From Phyllobacterium calauticae (GTDB lineage: Bacteria; Pseudomonadota; Alphaproteobacteria; Rhizobiales; Rhizobiaceae): a stretch of 64,000 nt of DNA. The stretch spans positions 620,001-684,000 of the forward strand of contig NZ_JAGENB010000003.1 of NCBI RefSeq assembly GCF_019991125.1, in the 5' to 3' direction. Under the pieces are notes generated by a model. That model was not told the origin of the DNA and searched no databases. It saw nothing but the letters and a program-made list of their open reading frames with translations. Below, one piece after another: positions 9,682 to 18,391 of this stretch (position 1 is its first letter; each line of letters opens with the position of its first letter). A program made the position numbers and the translations under genes.

Positions 9682-10143
9682 TTAACCCAGGTCGACGCTG
9701 ATATCGGTGCGTACGGAATTGGCGATAAAGCATTGTTCATGCGCCTCGTGGTGCAGGTGTTCTTCCGTTGCCCGGTCCGGTGCCGCGCCGGCATAGCGGA
9801 CTTGCGGCTTCAGCACGACCTTGCTGACAAACAGCTTGCCCTGTTCGTTCTTGCCGAGTTCTCCGCTCGCCGCGTCGCGATATTCATCGACGACGAAGCC
9901 GCCCTTGGCCGCGCCCGCCAGGAAGAACAGCATGTGGCAGCTGGAAAGCGAGGCGACGAATGCCTCCTCGGGGTCGACATTCTCCGCGGCGGAATAGGGC
10001 AGCCGGACAATGTGCGGCGATGAGGATGCCGGCACCTCAGCGCCGCCGTCGAACTGCCAGACATGGGCGCGGCTGTATTTGTTGTCGGTAAATGCGGCAT
10101 CTGGAGCACGGTTCCATAGAACCGTCGCGCTGAAGGAGGTCAT
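9682..10143 (-). CDS. OsmC family protein
   Basis: A 153-residue OsmC/Ohr-fold protein. The two family cysteines are visible in SLSSCHMLFFLAGAAKGG (about residue 77) and HEQCFIANSV (about 139), the thiol pair that reduces organic hydroperoxides in OsmC and Ohr. The SSCHMLFFL version, followed by a long C-terminal HHEAHEQC segment, is closer to the YhfA/OsmC-like subfamily than to Ohr. The start at 10143 (MTSFSATVLWNR) fits the family; the open frame reaches 10200. It leads a four-gene minus-strand unit with TRASH, ArsR and AHSA1 genes. Confidence 0.88.
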   Translation of the reverse strand: MTSFSATVLWNRAPDAAFTDNKYSRAHVWQFDGGAEVPASSSPHIVRLPYSAAENVDPEEAFVASLSSCHMLFFLAGAAKGGFVVDEYRDAASGELGKNEQGKLFVSKVVLKPQVRYAGAAPDRATEEHLHHEAHEQCFIANSVRTDISVDLG

Positions 10144-10232
10144 GGGCGTTTCCCGAATCTGTTGCTGAATTGATCGAAGCTTGTCAAAGCTTGGCACCAT
10201 TGTCGATAGGGACTTCGGGGCGCGGCCGAACC

Positions 10233-10919
10233 CTATTCCGCGATGAACCGGTAACCGACCCCCGGCTCGGTGCGGATGAAGTGCGGATGGTTGGGATCTT
10301 CCTCGATCTTGGCGCGCAGCTGTCCGACAAAAACCCTGAGATAATGCAGGTCTTCCACGTGGGCCGCTCCCCAGATCGATGCCAGGAGATGGCGATGGGT
10401 GACGACAAGTCCGGGATGCAGGACAAGGTGGACCAGCAGCTGGTACTCCTTGCGGGTCAGATGCACCGCTTCGCCCTTGAGCGTCACCACCCGCTTGACC
10501 ATGTCGACCACAAGACCGTTGCTTTCAAAGCGCGAGGGAACGCTGGTTCCCGCCACTTTCTGACGCAGCGCCGTGCGCACGCGCGCCAGCAGTTCGCCGA
10601 TGCCAAAGGGCTTTTCCACGTAGTCATTGGCGCCGAGATCAAGCGCGGCGATCTTTTCGACTTCCCGGTCGCGCGCCGACAGGACGATGATGGGCACCTC
10701 GGAAAAGGCGCGCACGGTCTTGATGACCTCCTTGCCGTCCTTGTCGGGAAGGCCAAGGTCGAGAATGACGAGGTCGGGCGCGCTGGTGGCGATCAGCCGT
10801 TCCGCATCCGCACCCGTGGCGGCGGAGATGACGTCATAGCCCGATGCCGTCAGTGCCGGATACAGGAAACGCTGGATCTGCGGCTCGTCGTCGACAACCA
10901 GAATGCGGTTCTCGTTCAT
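10233..10919 (-). CDS. kdpE: KdpE response regulator
   Basis: An OmpR-family response regulator of 228 residues. The receiver domain has the acidic pair DDE at 10-12, phospho-acceptor Asp54 in VILDLGLPDKDG and the conserved Lys in VEKPFG; the C-terminal winged helix (about 130-226) ends with GVGYRF. It matches KdpE, which activates kdpFABC under potassium limitation or salt stress. It overlaps the end of kdpD by 4 bases (ATGA), so the pair is translationally coupled. The kdpFABC target operon is not present in this window. Confidence 0.96.
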   Translation of the reverse strand: MNENRILVVDDEPQIQRFLYPALTASGYDVISAATGADAERLIATSAPDLVILDLGLPDKDGKEVIKTVRAFSEVPIIVLSARDREVEKIAALDLGANDYVEKPFGIGELLARVRTALRQKVAGTSVPSRFESNGLVVDMVKRVVTLKGEAVHLTRKEYQLLVHLVLHPGLVVTHRHLLASIWGAAHVEDLHYLRVFVGQLRAKIEEDPNHPHFIRTEPGVGYRFIAE

Positions 10920-13612
10920 GGTGTCGCATCTCCGCTCTCGGTTGCATCGAAAATAGGAAGCCGGATAATAAAGCGCGTGCCGCGCTTGCGGATAGCCGGG
11001 CTTTCCGCCTTGATGGTCCCGCCCATGGCTTCAACGAAGCCACGGCAGATCGACAGGCCGAGGCCGGTTCCCGCCGCCCGGCCATCGCCTTTGACGCGCC
11101 GGTAGAACTTTTCGAAGATGCGGTCTATGTCCCTTGCCGGAATGCCCTTGCCCTGGTCGGTGACGCTGATTGCCACCTCCGTCGCATCCTGCTTTGCGTA
11201 GATGGTGATCGGGCTGTCGCCGCCATATTTCGCTGCATTGTCGAGCAGATTGAACAGCACCTGTCCGAGCAGGGACGAATCCCCGCTGACGGTGGCAAGG
11301 TCCGGAGCGATGCTGATCTCGATGGCGACGCCCGGTTTGAGCCGCTTCATGCGCTCGACCGATGAAATGATGATATCCGCCGCATCGACAGGGCTGTGCT
11401 TGACCTTCAATGTGCCGGCTTCGATCCGGGTCATGTCGAAAAGATTGGAGACAAAACGGGTCAGGCGCCCCGATTCCTCCTCGATGGAAAGCAGCAGATC
11501 GTCGTGGCTTTCCGGCTTGATGCGGCTTCCAAGCTCGCGCAGCGTGGTGACGGCGCCCGTGATCGAGGCCAGCGGCGTCTTCAGGTCGTGGGACAGGGAG
11601 GAGAACAGCGCGGCATGCAGTTTTTCGCTTTCCTGCAATGCGGCCGTCTTGGCATTTTCCCGCACCAGCTGCGCGCGGTCGATGGCGATCGCCGTCTGAT
11701 CGAGAATGGCGACCAGCATGCGGTCTTCGCTTTCCGTCAGCGAGGCGGGGTGCTCGGTCATGGAAAGGCCGAGCACGCCGGCAACGCCATGCGATGTCAT
11801 GATCGGCAGGAACTGCCAGCTGATCTGCGGCAGCGTGCCCGTGTCATGCCCGGACCGTTCATTCTTCTCGAATGCCCAGCGCACCGCGGTCATGTCCGTA
11901 TTGTCGAGCGTCATGTCAGGCGGCCATGCGGTCTGCAGCGACAGGTCGCCGTCTTCCGGCAGCAGGATCACCACACCCGTTCCGAGCGTCGAATGCAGGT
12001 GCATGGCCGCAGCCACAAGCACATCATCCAGCCGGGCGGTGCCCGATAGTTTGCGCGAGAATTCGTAGAGCGCCTGTGTGTTTTTTGCCTGGTTGCGCGA
12101 TCGCGCCACCTGGTCGCGCAAACGCCCGGCGAGATCGCCGATCATCAGGGCCACGCCGAGAAAGATGATCAGCGAAAACAGCTGATGCGGCTTGGCTATG
12201 CTTAAGTTGTGGACCGGCTCGATGAAAAAGTAGTTGTAGAGAACAAACGACAGGCCGGCGGCAATGATGGCGGCAAAACGCCCGCTCGACATCGCCGACA
12301 GGATGACGGCAACGAGATAGAGCATGGAAAGGTTTTGCGGGTGGACGATCTCACTGGCGCCAAGCCCCAGAAGCGTCGTCACGGCTGTTGCCGCTATCGG
12401 AATGGCGATGGATGTGGCGAGCTCGCGTGCCGAGCGCTTTTGCGGCGCCGGCGGCACATAGGGCTTGTCCTGCTCGTCCCCGGTGACAATGTGGACGCCG
12501 ACATCGGTGAAGCGCTTGACGATCTCGTCGGGAAGCGACCGCCGGAACGGATTGGAGAAACGCTTGCCTTTCGGGCGTCCGAGCACGACCTGTGTCACAT
12601 TCTCGCGCCGCGCAATGCGGAAAATCTCGTCGACAAAGTCCCGGGCGATCACGCGCCGCGTTTCCGCGCCGAGCCTTTCCGCCAGGTCAAGGATTTCATC
12701 AAGCCGCTGGTTTGCCGCCGTGTCCATGCCCGCATCGCTGGTCTTGGTCAGTGAAACCACCAGCCACCGGGCGTTGAGGCCGGAGGCGAGGCGGCTTGCG
12801 GTGCGGACAACCTTTTCGGACAGGCTGTCCGGTCCGACGCAGACGAGAAGCCGCTCGCCGGTGGCCCACGGACCCTCGATCGCGTTTTGCCGCAACAGGT
12901 CGATCATCTGGTCGTCGACGCGATCGGCGGTACGGCGCAGGGCAAGCTCGCGCAAGGCGGTGAGGTTGGCCGGTTTGAAGAAACCCCGCGCTGCCCGTTC
13001 GGCATTGCCGGGCAGGTAGACCTTGCCCTCCTTCAGCCGTGCAATCAGTTCCGCCGGCGGCAGATCGACCAGCAGCACCTCGTCGGCGCGCTTGAGGACC
13101 ACATCCGGTACGGTCTCGCGAACGGTCACTCCCGTGATCTTTGTCACCAGGTCGGACAGGCTTTCCAGATGCTGGACATTCATCGCGGTCCAGACATCGA
13201 TGCCCTGCCAGATCAGCTCTTCAATGTCCTGATGACGTTTGGGATGACGGCTGCCGGGCGCGTTGGTGTGGGCGAGCTCGTCAAGGACCAGCACTTTCGG
13301 CTTGCGTGCCAGGGCCGCATCAAGGTCGAATTCTTCCAGCGTGCGGCCCCTGTAGCCGATCTGCTTGCGCGGCAGCACTTCCAGCCCGTCAAGAAGTTCG
13401 GCGGTTTCCGCGCGCCCATGCGTCTCGGCAAGGCCGATGACGATGTCGGTGCCGTCTTCCTTCAGACGTTGTGCCCGCACCAGCATGGCATAGGTTTTAC
13501 CCACGCCGGGGGCAGCGCCGAGGAAAACGGTCAGCTTGCCGCGCGATTCGCGTGTGGCCAGCTCCAGCAGCTTGTCAGGATCGGGTCGTGTCTGTTGACC
13601 GTGGTCGGCCAT
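10916..13612 (-). CDS. kdpD: KdpD sensor histidine kinase
   Basis: This 898-residue inner-membrane sensor has the full KdpD layout: an N-terminal KdpD domain with Walker A GAAPGVGKT at 32-40 and Walker B VLVLDELAHT, a USP domain around 250-375, four membrane helices (DUF4118) around 400-500, a GAF-like region, the phospho-acceptor motif SLSHDLKTPLAS and an HATPase domain with GTGLGL. It autophosphorylates and signals to KdpE in response to potassium supply. The length is typical. Upstream one would expect kdpC, but the 237 bases before it hold only hairpins and no KdpC sequence. Confidence 0.97.
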   Translation of the reverse strand: MADHGQQTRPDPDKLLELATRESRGKLTVFLGAAPGVGKTYAMLVRAQRLKEDGTDIVIGLAETHGRAETAELLDGLEVLPRKQIGYRGRTLEEFDLDAALARKPKVLVLDELAHTNAPGSRHPKRHQDIEELIWQGIDVWTAMNVQHLESLSDLVTKITGVTVRETVPDVVLKRADEVLLVDLPPAELIARLKEGKVYLPGNAERAARGFFKPANLTALRELALRRTADRVDDQMIDLLRQNAIEGPWATGERLLVCVGPDSLSEKVVRTASRLASGLNARWLVVSLTKTSDAGMDTAANQRLDEILDLAERLGAETRRVIARDFVDEIFRIARRENVTQVVLGRPKGKRFSNPFRRSLPDEIVKRFTDVGVHIVTGDEQDKPYVPPAPQKRSARELATSIAIPIAATAVTTLLGLGASEIVHPQNLSMLYLVAVILSAMSSGRFAAIIAAGLSFVLYNYFFIEPVHNLSIAKPHQLFSLIIFLGVALMIGDLAGRLRDQVARSRNQAKNTQALYEFSRKLSGTARLDDVLVAAAMHLHSTLGTGVVILLPEDGDLSLQTAWPPDMTLDNTDMTAVRWAFEKNERSGHDTGTLPQISWQFLPIMTSHGVAGVLGLSMTEHPASLTESEDRMLVAILDQTAIAIDRAQLVRENAKTAALQESEKLHAALFSSLSHDLKTPLASITGAVTTLRELGSRIKPESHDDLLLSIEEESGRLTRFVSNLFDMTRIEAGTLKVKHSPVDAADIIISSVERMKRLKPGVAIEISIAPDLATVSGDSSLLGQVLFNLLDNAAKYGGDSPITIYAKQDATEVAISVTDQGKGIPARDIDRIFEKFYRRVKGDGRAAGTGLGLSICRGFVEAMGGTIKAESPAIRKRGTRFIIRLPIFDATESGDATP

Positions 13613-13674
13613 ATACGCCTCAGTTTGCTTTTTCAGGTCGCCTGCGCCGGTTGAGCGCCAGAACCTTTACCCCA

Positions 13675-13760
13675 CCCTTGGTGGAAATGCCAAGGGCAGG
13701 ATGCCGCGTGTTCGCAGCCACCAGGGCAGACTGTGTGCCAGACCGGCAAAAATGCCGGTC
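13675..13760 (-). other. two perfect hairpins in the kdpD leader
   Basis: CCCTTGG/CCAAGGG (13675-13681 and 13690-13696, 8-base loop) and GACCGGC/GCCGGTC (13741-13747 and 13754-13760, loop AAAAAT) lie between kdpD and the divergent Dabb gene. Neither is followed by a T-run. They could structure the kdpD 5' leader or mark a lost upstream gene's 3' end. A 71-codon open frame crosses them but has no recognisable family. Confidence 0.45.
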
Positions 13761-13849
13761 ATGGAGGCCGCCTGCGACAGCACACCTATTGACGTCGAAG
13801 GCGGGTGCTTTAAAAGTCCGCGCCAGTTCGATCAAGCAGGAACAAGACC

Positions 13850-14143
13850 GTGATCCGCCATATTGTATTCTTCAGCGCCCGCAATCCGGATGATGTCGAC
13901 ACGATCCATACGCGTCTCAAGCGGCTTGGAGAAATTCCGCACTCCCTCGTGTTCGAGGTCATGAAGAACACCAAGACCGATCCGATCTCGGGTGAAATCG
14001 ATATTGTCGTTTATGGCGAGTTCGCAAGCGCCGAGGCGCTGGCCGCATACAAGGCACACCCGATCTACAGTGAAACCACAGCGGTGGTTCGCCCCTTGCG
14101 CGAATTGCGCATTTCGGCCGATGTGGTTTCCACGTTGGCTTAA
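13850..14143 (+). CDS. Dabb (stress-responsive alpha/beta barrel) domain protein
   Basis: A 97-residue protein spanning one Dabb domain: it opens with MIRHIVFFSAR, has the central IDIVVYGEFASAEALAAYKAHPIY and ends soon after. Such dimeric ferredoxin-like barrels are found in stress proteins and small cyclases; the substrate is unknown. The start is GTG at 13850, with GCAGGAAC upstream. It is divergent from kdpD and converges on cueR, with which it shares its last four bases: both genes end in TAA within the single TTAA at 14140-14143. Confidence 0.85.
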   Translation: MIRHIVFFSARNPDDVDTIHTRLKRLGEIPHSLVFEVMKNTKTDPISGEIDIVVYGEFASAEALAAYKAHPIYSETTAVVRPLRELRISADVVSTLA

Positions 14144-14535
14144 GCGTCAGCCGTACCGGAAATACTTTCCAGAATCGGGCAGTCCGGCCGCTGGTCGCCG
14201 TGGCAATGGGCGACCAGGTGCTGCAAAGTGTGCTGCAGTTCGCGCAGTTCGGTGATCTTGCGCTCGATTTCCTTCAGTTTCGTCCGGGCGATGCTTTTGA
14301 CATCGGAGCTCGCGCGCTCCTTGTCTTCGTAGAGCGCCAGAAGCTGGCGGCATTCCTCCACGGAAAATCCAAGCCCGCGCGAGCGTTGCAGGAAGCGCAG
14401 CTTGTGCACATCCGACATCGAGTAATCCCGGTAGCCGTTGTCGGACCGGTCGGGCTTCAACAGCCCGATATCCTCGTAATAGCGGATGGTCTTGGCCGGG
14501 AGGCCCGATTTTTCCGATGCATGGCCGATATTCAT
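14140..14535 (-). CDS. cueR: CueR, Cu(I)-responsive MerR-family regulator
   Basis: A 131-residue MerR-family activator. The helix-turn-helix and wing occupy residues 1-70 (IGHASEKSGLPAKTIRYYEDIGLL), followed by a dimerisation helix and the copper-binding loop with Cys111 and Cys119 in CHGDQRPDC, the CueR spacing. Ser77, the residue that favours monovalent ions, is kept. It follows copA by 7 bases on the same strand, so copA activation also raises cueR. The cognate promoter is visible upstream of copA at 17092-17122. Confidence 0.95.
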   Translation of the reverse strand: MNIGHASEKSGLPAKTIRYYEDIGLLKPDRSDNGYRDYSMSDVHKLRFLQRSRGLGFSVEECRQLLALYEDKERASSDVKSIARTKLKEIERKITELRELQHTLQHLVAHCHGDQRPDCPILESISGTADA

Positions 14536-14542
14536 GGGATCC

Positions 14543-17053
14543 TCACAGTTTCAGTGTCCGCAGCCGCAATGCATTGGCAATGACCGATACGGAGGAAAGG
14601 CTCATTGCCGCTGCCGCCAGCATGGGCGAAAGCATGGCGCCGAAGACGGGGTAGAGCACACCTGCCGCAACCGGCACGCCCAGCACATTATAGACAAAAG
14701 CGAAGAACAGGTTCTGCTTGATATTGCGGATGGTTGCATCGGCGAGATGACGCGCACGGACAATGCCGTTGAGGTCGCCCTTCACCAGGGTAATGCCCGC
14801 GCTTTCCATTGCAACGTCGGCGCCCGTGCCCATGGCAATGCCGACATCGGCCGCGGCAAGCGCCGGGGCATCGTTGACGCCGTCACCGGCCATGGCGATC
14901 TTTGCGCCCTTGGCCCGGAGCTCATCGACCAGCCGCTTCTTGCTCTCGGGCATCATGTCGGCGCGCACTTCATCGATACCGAGCCGGGTGGCGACCGCCT
15001 GGGCAGTGATCTTGTTGTCGCCGGTCGCCATGATGATGGTGAGGCCAGCCTTGTGCAGCAGGCGGATTGCCTCGGCCGTCGTGGCCTTGATCGGGTCGGC
15101 CACCGCGATGATGCCTGCGGCCTTGCCGTCGACCGCCATGAACAGGACACTCTTGCCGCCGGTCCGCAGTGCATCGGCCTTCCCGCTCAGGGCGGATATG
15201 TCGGCACCAACGTCCTGCATCATGGCCTTGTTGCCGAGCGCAACGGATTGCCCGCCGATGCTGCCGGAAACACCCTTGCCGGTGACCGCTTCGAACGTTT
15301 CGGCCTTGAGCAGGGTGAGAGTGCGGGCTTTCGCACCTTCGACGATGGCTTCGGCAAGCGGATGCTCCGAGCCCTTTTCGAGGCTGGCTGCAAGAATCAG
15401 CAACTGGTCCTCGGCAAATGGTCCGTCTGCAATGACGTCGGTGAGTTTCGGCCTGCCTTCGGTGAGGGTGCCGGTCTTGTCCACGATCAGTGTATCGACG
15501 CCGGCAAAACGTTCCAGCGCTTCCGCATCCTTGATCAGCACACCCGCTTGCGCGCCGCGTCCGGTAGCGGTCATGATCGACATGGGCGTTGCCAGACCAA
15601 GCGCGCAGGGACAAGCGATAATCAGCACCGAGACGGCCGCGACAAGGCCGTAGATCATGCCGGGTTCCGGTCCGAACCAGGCCCAGGCGATGAACGAGAC
15701 GATGGCGACGAGAACCACCGCGGGCACGAAATAGCTGGCGACGCGGTCCGCCAGACCCTGAATGGGCGCGCGCGAGCGTTGGGCCGTCGCGACCATGCCG
15801 ACAATCTGCGACAGGACCGTATCGGCGCCCACTTTCTCCGCCTTGATCAGCAGCGTGCCGTTGCGGTTGAGCGTGCCGCCGGTCACCGTGTCATTCTCAG
15901 TCTTTTCGACAGGCAACGGTTCGCCTGTCAGCATGGATTCGTCGATGGACGAGCGGCCTTCCAGCACAATGCCATCCACAGGCACGCTGTCACCCGGACG
16001 GACCCGCAACCGGTCACCGGCCACGACCTCGTCCAGCGGGATATCGTTTTCCGTCCCGTCCGCTGCCACGCGGCGCGCGGTTTTGGGCGCAAGGTCAAGC
16101 AGGGCACGAATGGCGGACCCGGTGCGCTCGCGTGCTTTCAGCTCCAGGATCTGTCCGAGGAAGACAAGCGTAACGATAACGGCCGCCGCCTCGAAGTAAA
16201 CCGGCACGCTGCCGCCATGCATGCGGAAGGCATGCGGGAAAATGTCAGGCACGAGTGTTGCCACGACACTGAAGGCATAGGCCGCACCGACGCCGATGGC
16301 GATGAGCGTCCACATGTTCGGGCTGCGGTTGACGAGGGATGCCCAGGCGCGTTCGAAGAAGGGGATGGCCGCCCAGAGGACAACCGGGGTGGCGAGGACC
16401 AGTTCCAGCCAGATTGCGCGGCTTTCCCCGATCCAGTCGCGCAAAGGCAGGCCAAGCATGGGGCCCATGGTGATGAAGAGCAGCGGTATGGAACAGAGCG
16501 CGCTGATCCAGAACCGGCGGGTGAAATCGACGAGTTCAGGGTTCGGGCCTTCATCCCCGGTGGGAATGCCCATGGGTTCGAGCGCCATGCCGCACAGCGG
16601 GCATGACCCCGGGCCGTCCTTGACGATTTCCGGATGCATCGGACAGGTATATTGGGTTCCCGCCGGCATCGGCTTCGGTGCCGGCCTGTCGCCGAGATAA
16701 TCCTGCGGCGCCTTTTCGAATTTCGCCATGCAGCTGGCCGAGCAGAAATAATATTTCTCATTGTCGTGCCGCAGGAAGTGTTTTGCCATTGCCCGGTCGA
16801 CGGTCATGCCACAGACCGGATCGATCGCCGTCAGGTAGGGCTCCGGGTCGGCCGTGAATTTCTTGTGGCAGCCCGCCGAGCAGAAGTGAAACACCCGGCC
16901 CGCATGCTCCGCCGTCGGCTTGCCGGCCGTAGGGTCAACCAGCATGCCGCAGACCGGATCGCGCACGACCTCCGCCTGCGCCGCGTGCGTACTGCAACAG
17001 CTGTGGCCATGGGTGTCATGGGCGTGATCGTGGTTGTGATGGTCATGTTTCAT
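14543..17053 (-). CDS. copA: Cu(I)-translocating P1B-type ATPase with YHS domains
   Basis: A copper-exporting ATPase of 836 residues. The N-terminus is His-rich ([20 protein letters not shown]) and is followed by two YHS/TRASH domains (about 31-75 and 77-120, each opening with DPVCGM) and a heavy-metal-binding YTCPMHPEI...CPLCGM segment (135-160). No HMA domain with MxCxxC is present. The core has [10 protein letters not shown] in the transport helix, phosphorylation motif DKTGTLTEG, and YN and MxxSS in the last helices, which define the Cu(I) class. The ATG at 17053 excludes 55 unconserved codons that would overlap its promoter. Confidence 0.95.
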   Translation of the reverse strand: MKHDHHNHDHAHDTHGHSCCSTHAAQAEVVRDPVCGMLVDPTAGKPTAEHAGRVFHFCSAGCHKKFTADPEPYLTAIDPVCGMTVDRAMAKHFLRHDNEKYYFCSASCMAKFEKAPQDYLGDRPAPKPMPAGTQYTCPMHPEIVKDGPGSCPLCGMALEPMGIPTGDEGPNPELVDFTRRFWISALCSIPLLFITMGPMLGLPLRDWIGESRAIWLELVLATPVVLWAAIPFFERAWASLVNRSPNMWTLIAIGVGAAYAFSVVATLVPDIFPHAFRMHGGSVPVYFEAAAVIVTLVFLGQILELKARERTGSAIRALLDLAPKTARRVAADGTENDIPLDEVVAGDRLRVRPGDSVPVDGIVLEGRSSIDESMLTGEPLPVEKTENDTVTGGTLNRNGTLLIKAEKVGADTVLSQIVGMVATAQRSRAPIQGLADRVASYFVPAVVLVAIVSFIAWAWFGPEPGMIYGLVAAVSVLIIACPCALGLATPMSIMTATGRGAQAGVLIKDAEALERFAGVDTLIVDKTGTLTEGRPKLTDVIADGPFAEDQLLILAASLEKGSEHPLAEAIVEGAKARTLTLLKAETFEAVTGKGVSGSIGGQSVALGNKAMMQDVGADISALSGKADALRTGGKSVLFMAVDGKAAGIIAVADPIKATTAEAIRLLHKAGLTIIMATGDNKITAQAVATRLGIDEVRADMMPESKKRLVDELRAKGAKIAMAGDGVNDAPALAAADVGIAMGTGADVAMESAGITLVKGDLNGIVRARHLADATIRNIKQNLFFAFVYNVLGVPVAAGVLYPVFGAMLSPMLAAAAMSLSSVSVIANALRLRTLKL

Positions 17054-17091
17054 GATGGAACTTTCGACATGTACGGGAAGATAGTGATGCA

Positions 17092-17122
17092 AAGGTAATT
17101 CTTCCAGTAACTGGAAGGTCAA
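17092..17122 (-). promoter_or_regulatory. CueR-type copA promoter (19-bp spacer)
   Basis: On the minus strand, -35 TTGACC (17117-17122) and -10 TACCTT (17092-17097) are separated by 19 bases. The perfect palindrome CTTCCAGTTACTGGAAG (17101-17117) fills the spacer. Over-long spacers with such a dyad are the hallmark of MerR-family activated promoters, and the arrangement closely matches E. coli copA (TTGACCTTCC...GGAAGG). The -10 lies 38 bases before the copA start. Confidence 0.9.
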
Positions 17123-17268
17123 GGCCTGCCCGAAAGTTTCTTCAATGCAGCGCAATGGCTGGGGATTTCGATTGTTGCAAAAGCCTGTTTTTGCCATGGT
17201 ACGGAAATCGACGCGCACTGTTCGCTTGAATCGCGATCACCCCGGCCAACGCAGTACTGGACATTTAG

Positions 17269-18339
17269 ATGAGCCGTTTTTGGAGTTCTCTCGTGCACAC
17301 ATTGACCCCGTATGTCGCGGGAGAGCAACCGGTGCTGCCCGATCTGATCAAGTTGAACACCAATGAAAACCCATATGGTCCGTCACCGCGCGCACTGGCG
17401 GCCATAGCAGCCGAGACGACGGACGCGTTGCGGCTTTATCCCGATCCAACGGCGCACAGGCTGAGAGAAGCCATCGCCAAAAGCCATGGCCTTGACGCCA
17501 ATCACGTCTTTGTCGGCAACGGATCTGACGAAGTGCTGGCCCATGTGTTCCAGGCATTGCTGAAACACGACAAGCCCTTGCTGTTTCCGGATGTCACCTA
17601 CAGTTTCTTTCCGACCTACTGCCGTCTCTACGCAATAGACTTTCGGGCTGTTCCACTCGATGACACGATGGCGGTCCGCATTGCCGACTACCGGCAGGCA
17701 TGCGGCGCAATCATTCTGCCCAATCCGAATGCCCCGACCGGCACGGCCTTGCCCCTGGCGGAAATCGCGGCATTGCTTGCCGATCACCCCGATCAGGTCG
17801 TGGTGATCGATGAAGCCTATGTGGACTTTGGTGCGCAGAGTGCGATCCCCCTGGTCGCACGCTTCCCCAATCTGCTCGTGACCCAGACCTTTTCAAAGTC
17901 GCGCGGGCTGGCCGGTCTGCGCGTTGGCTTTGCCGTCGGGCAGCCCCAGCTGATTGAAGCGCTGCAACGGGTGAAGGACAGTTTCAATTCCTATCCCCTC
18001 GACCGTCTCGCCATCGCGGGAGCGGTTGCCGCCTGGGAGGACCGGGCGTGGTTCGAGGAAAAACGCGGCCGGATCGTGGCCACCCGGGAAAGATTGTCCG
18101 TCGCCTTGCGCGCGCTGCAGTTTGAGGTTCTTCCCTCGGCGGCCAATTTTCTGTTTGCACGCCATGCCGTGCTGCCCGGCGCGGAGATTGCTGCCGAGCT
18201 TAGAAGCAGGGCCATTCTGGTCAGGCATTTCCCGAAACCGCGCATACACGACTATCTGCGCATCAGCATCGGTACGGATGAAGAGTGCGAGACGCTTCTG
18301 TCCGGCTTGGCCGATGTGATCGCATCGTTGAAAGGATAA
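17269..18339 (+). CDS. hisC: histidinol-phosphate aminotransferase
   Basis: A class I/II PLP-dependent aminotransferase of 356 residues. Recognition sequences: [16 protein letters not shown] at the N-terminus, the PNPNAPTG substrate/PLP loop, DEAYVDF, the PLP-lysine stretch [14 protein letters not shown], and an arginine near the C-terminus (YLRISIGT). These are HisC features: transfer of the amino group between glutamate and imidazole-acetol phosphate in histidine synthesis. It stands alone between copA and the ada-like gene, so it may be a second copy or serve aromatic amino acids; rhizobia usually carry several hisC-like genes. Confidence 0.88.
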   Translation: MSRFWSSLVHTLTPYVAGEQPVLPDLIKLNTNENPYGPSPRALAAIAAETTDALRLYPDPTAHRLREAIAKSHGLDANHVFVGNGSDEVLAHVFQALLKHDKPLLFPDVTYSFFPTYCRLYAIDFRAVPLDDTMAVRIADYRQACGAIILPNPNAPTGTALPLAEIAALLADHPDQVVVIDEAYVDFGAQSAIPLVARFPNLLVTQTFSKSRGLAGLRVGFAVGQPQLIEALQRVKDSFNSYPLDRLAIAGAVAAWEDRAWFEEKRGRIVATRERLSVALRALQFEVLPSAANFLFARHAVLPGAEIAAELRSRAILVRHFPKPRIHDYLRISIGTDEECETLLSGLADVIASLKG

Positions 18340-18341
18340 AA

Positions 18342-18361
18342 GCCCGGCATTGCTGCCGGGC
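18342..18361 (-). terminator. intrinsic terminator downstream of the ada-like gene
   Basis: GCCCGGCA/TGCCGGGC with loop TTGC. On the minus strand the stem is followed by TTTTAT, so it is a good terminator for the ada-like gene; it lies 2 bases after the hisC stop and may serve both. Confidence 0.8.
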
Positions 18362-18391
18362 CTTGATGGGTGTCTCGGGAAGAGGCGACGA

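Noticed and set aside
10144-10232. direct repeats of AAGCTTG upstream of the OsmC gene as an operator
   Set aside because: Only two short copies (AAGCTTGTC and AAGCTTGGC) and no clear symmetry with known peroxide or ArsR sites.
13620-13835. 71-codon minus-strand frame ending just before kdpD, considered as a kdpC remnant
   Set aside because: Its translation has no KdpC pattern and it runs through two hairpins; evidence for a real or broken gene is too weak.
14486-16606. 706-codon plus-strand frame opposite copA
   Set aside because: Shadow of copA; the protein is rich in Arg, His, Gly and Asp with no domain.
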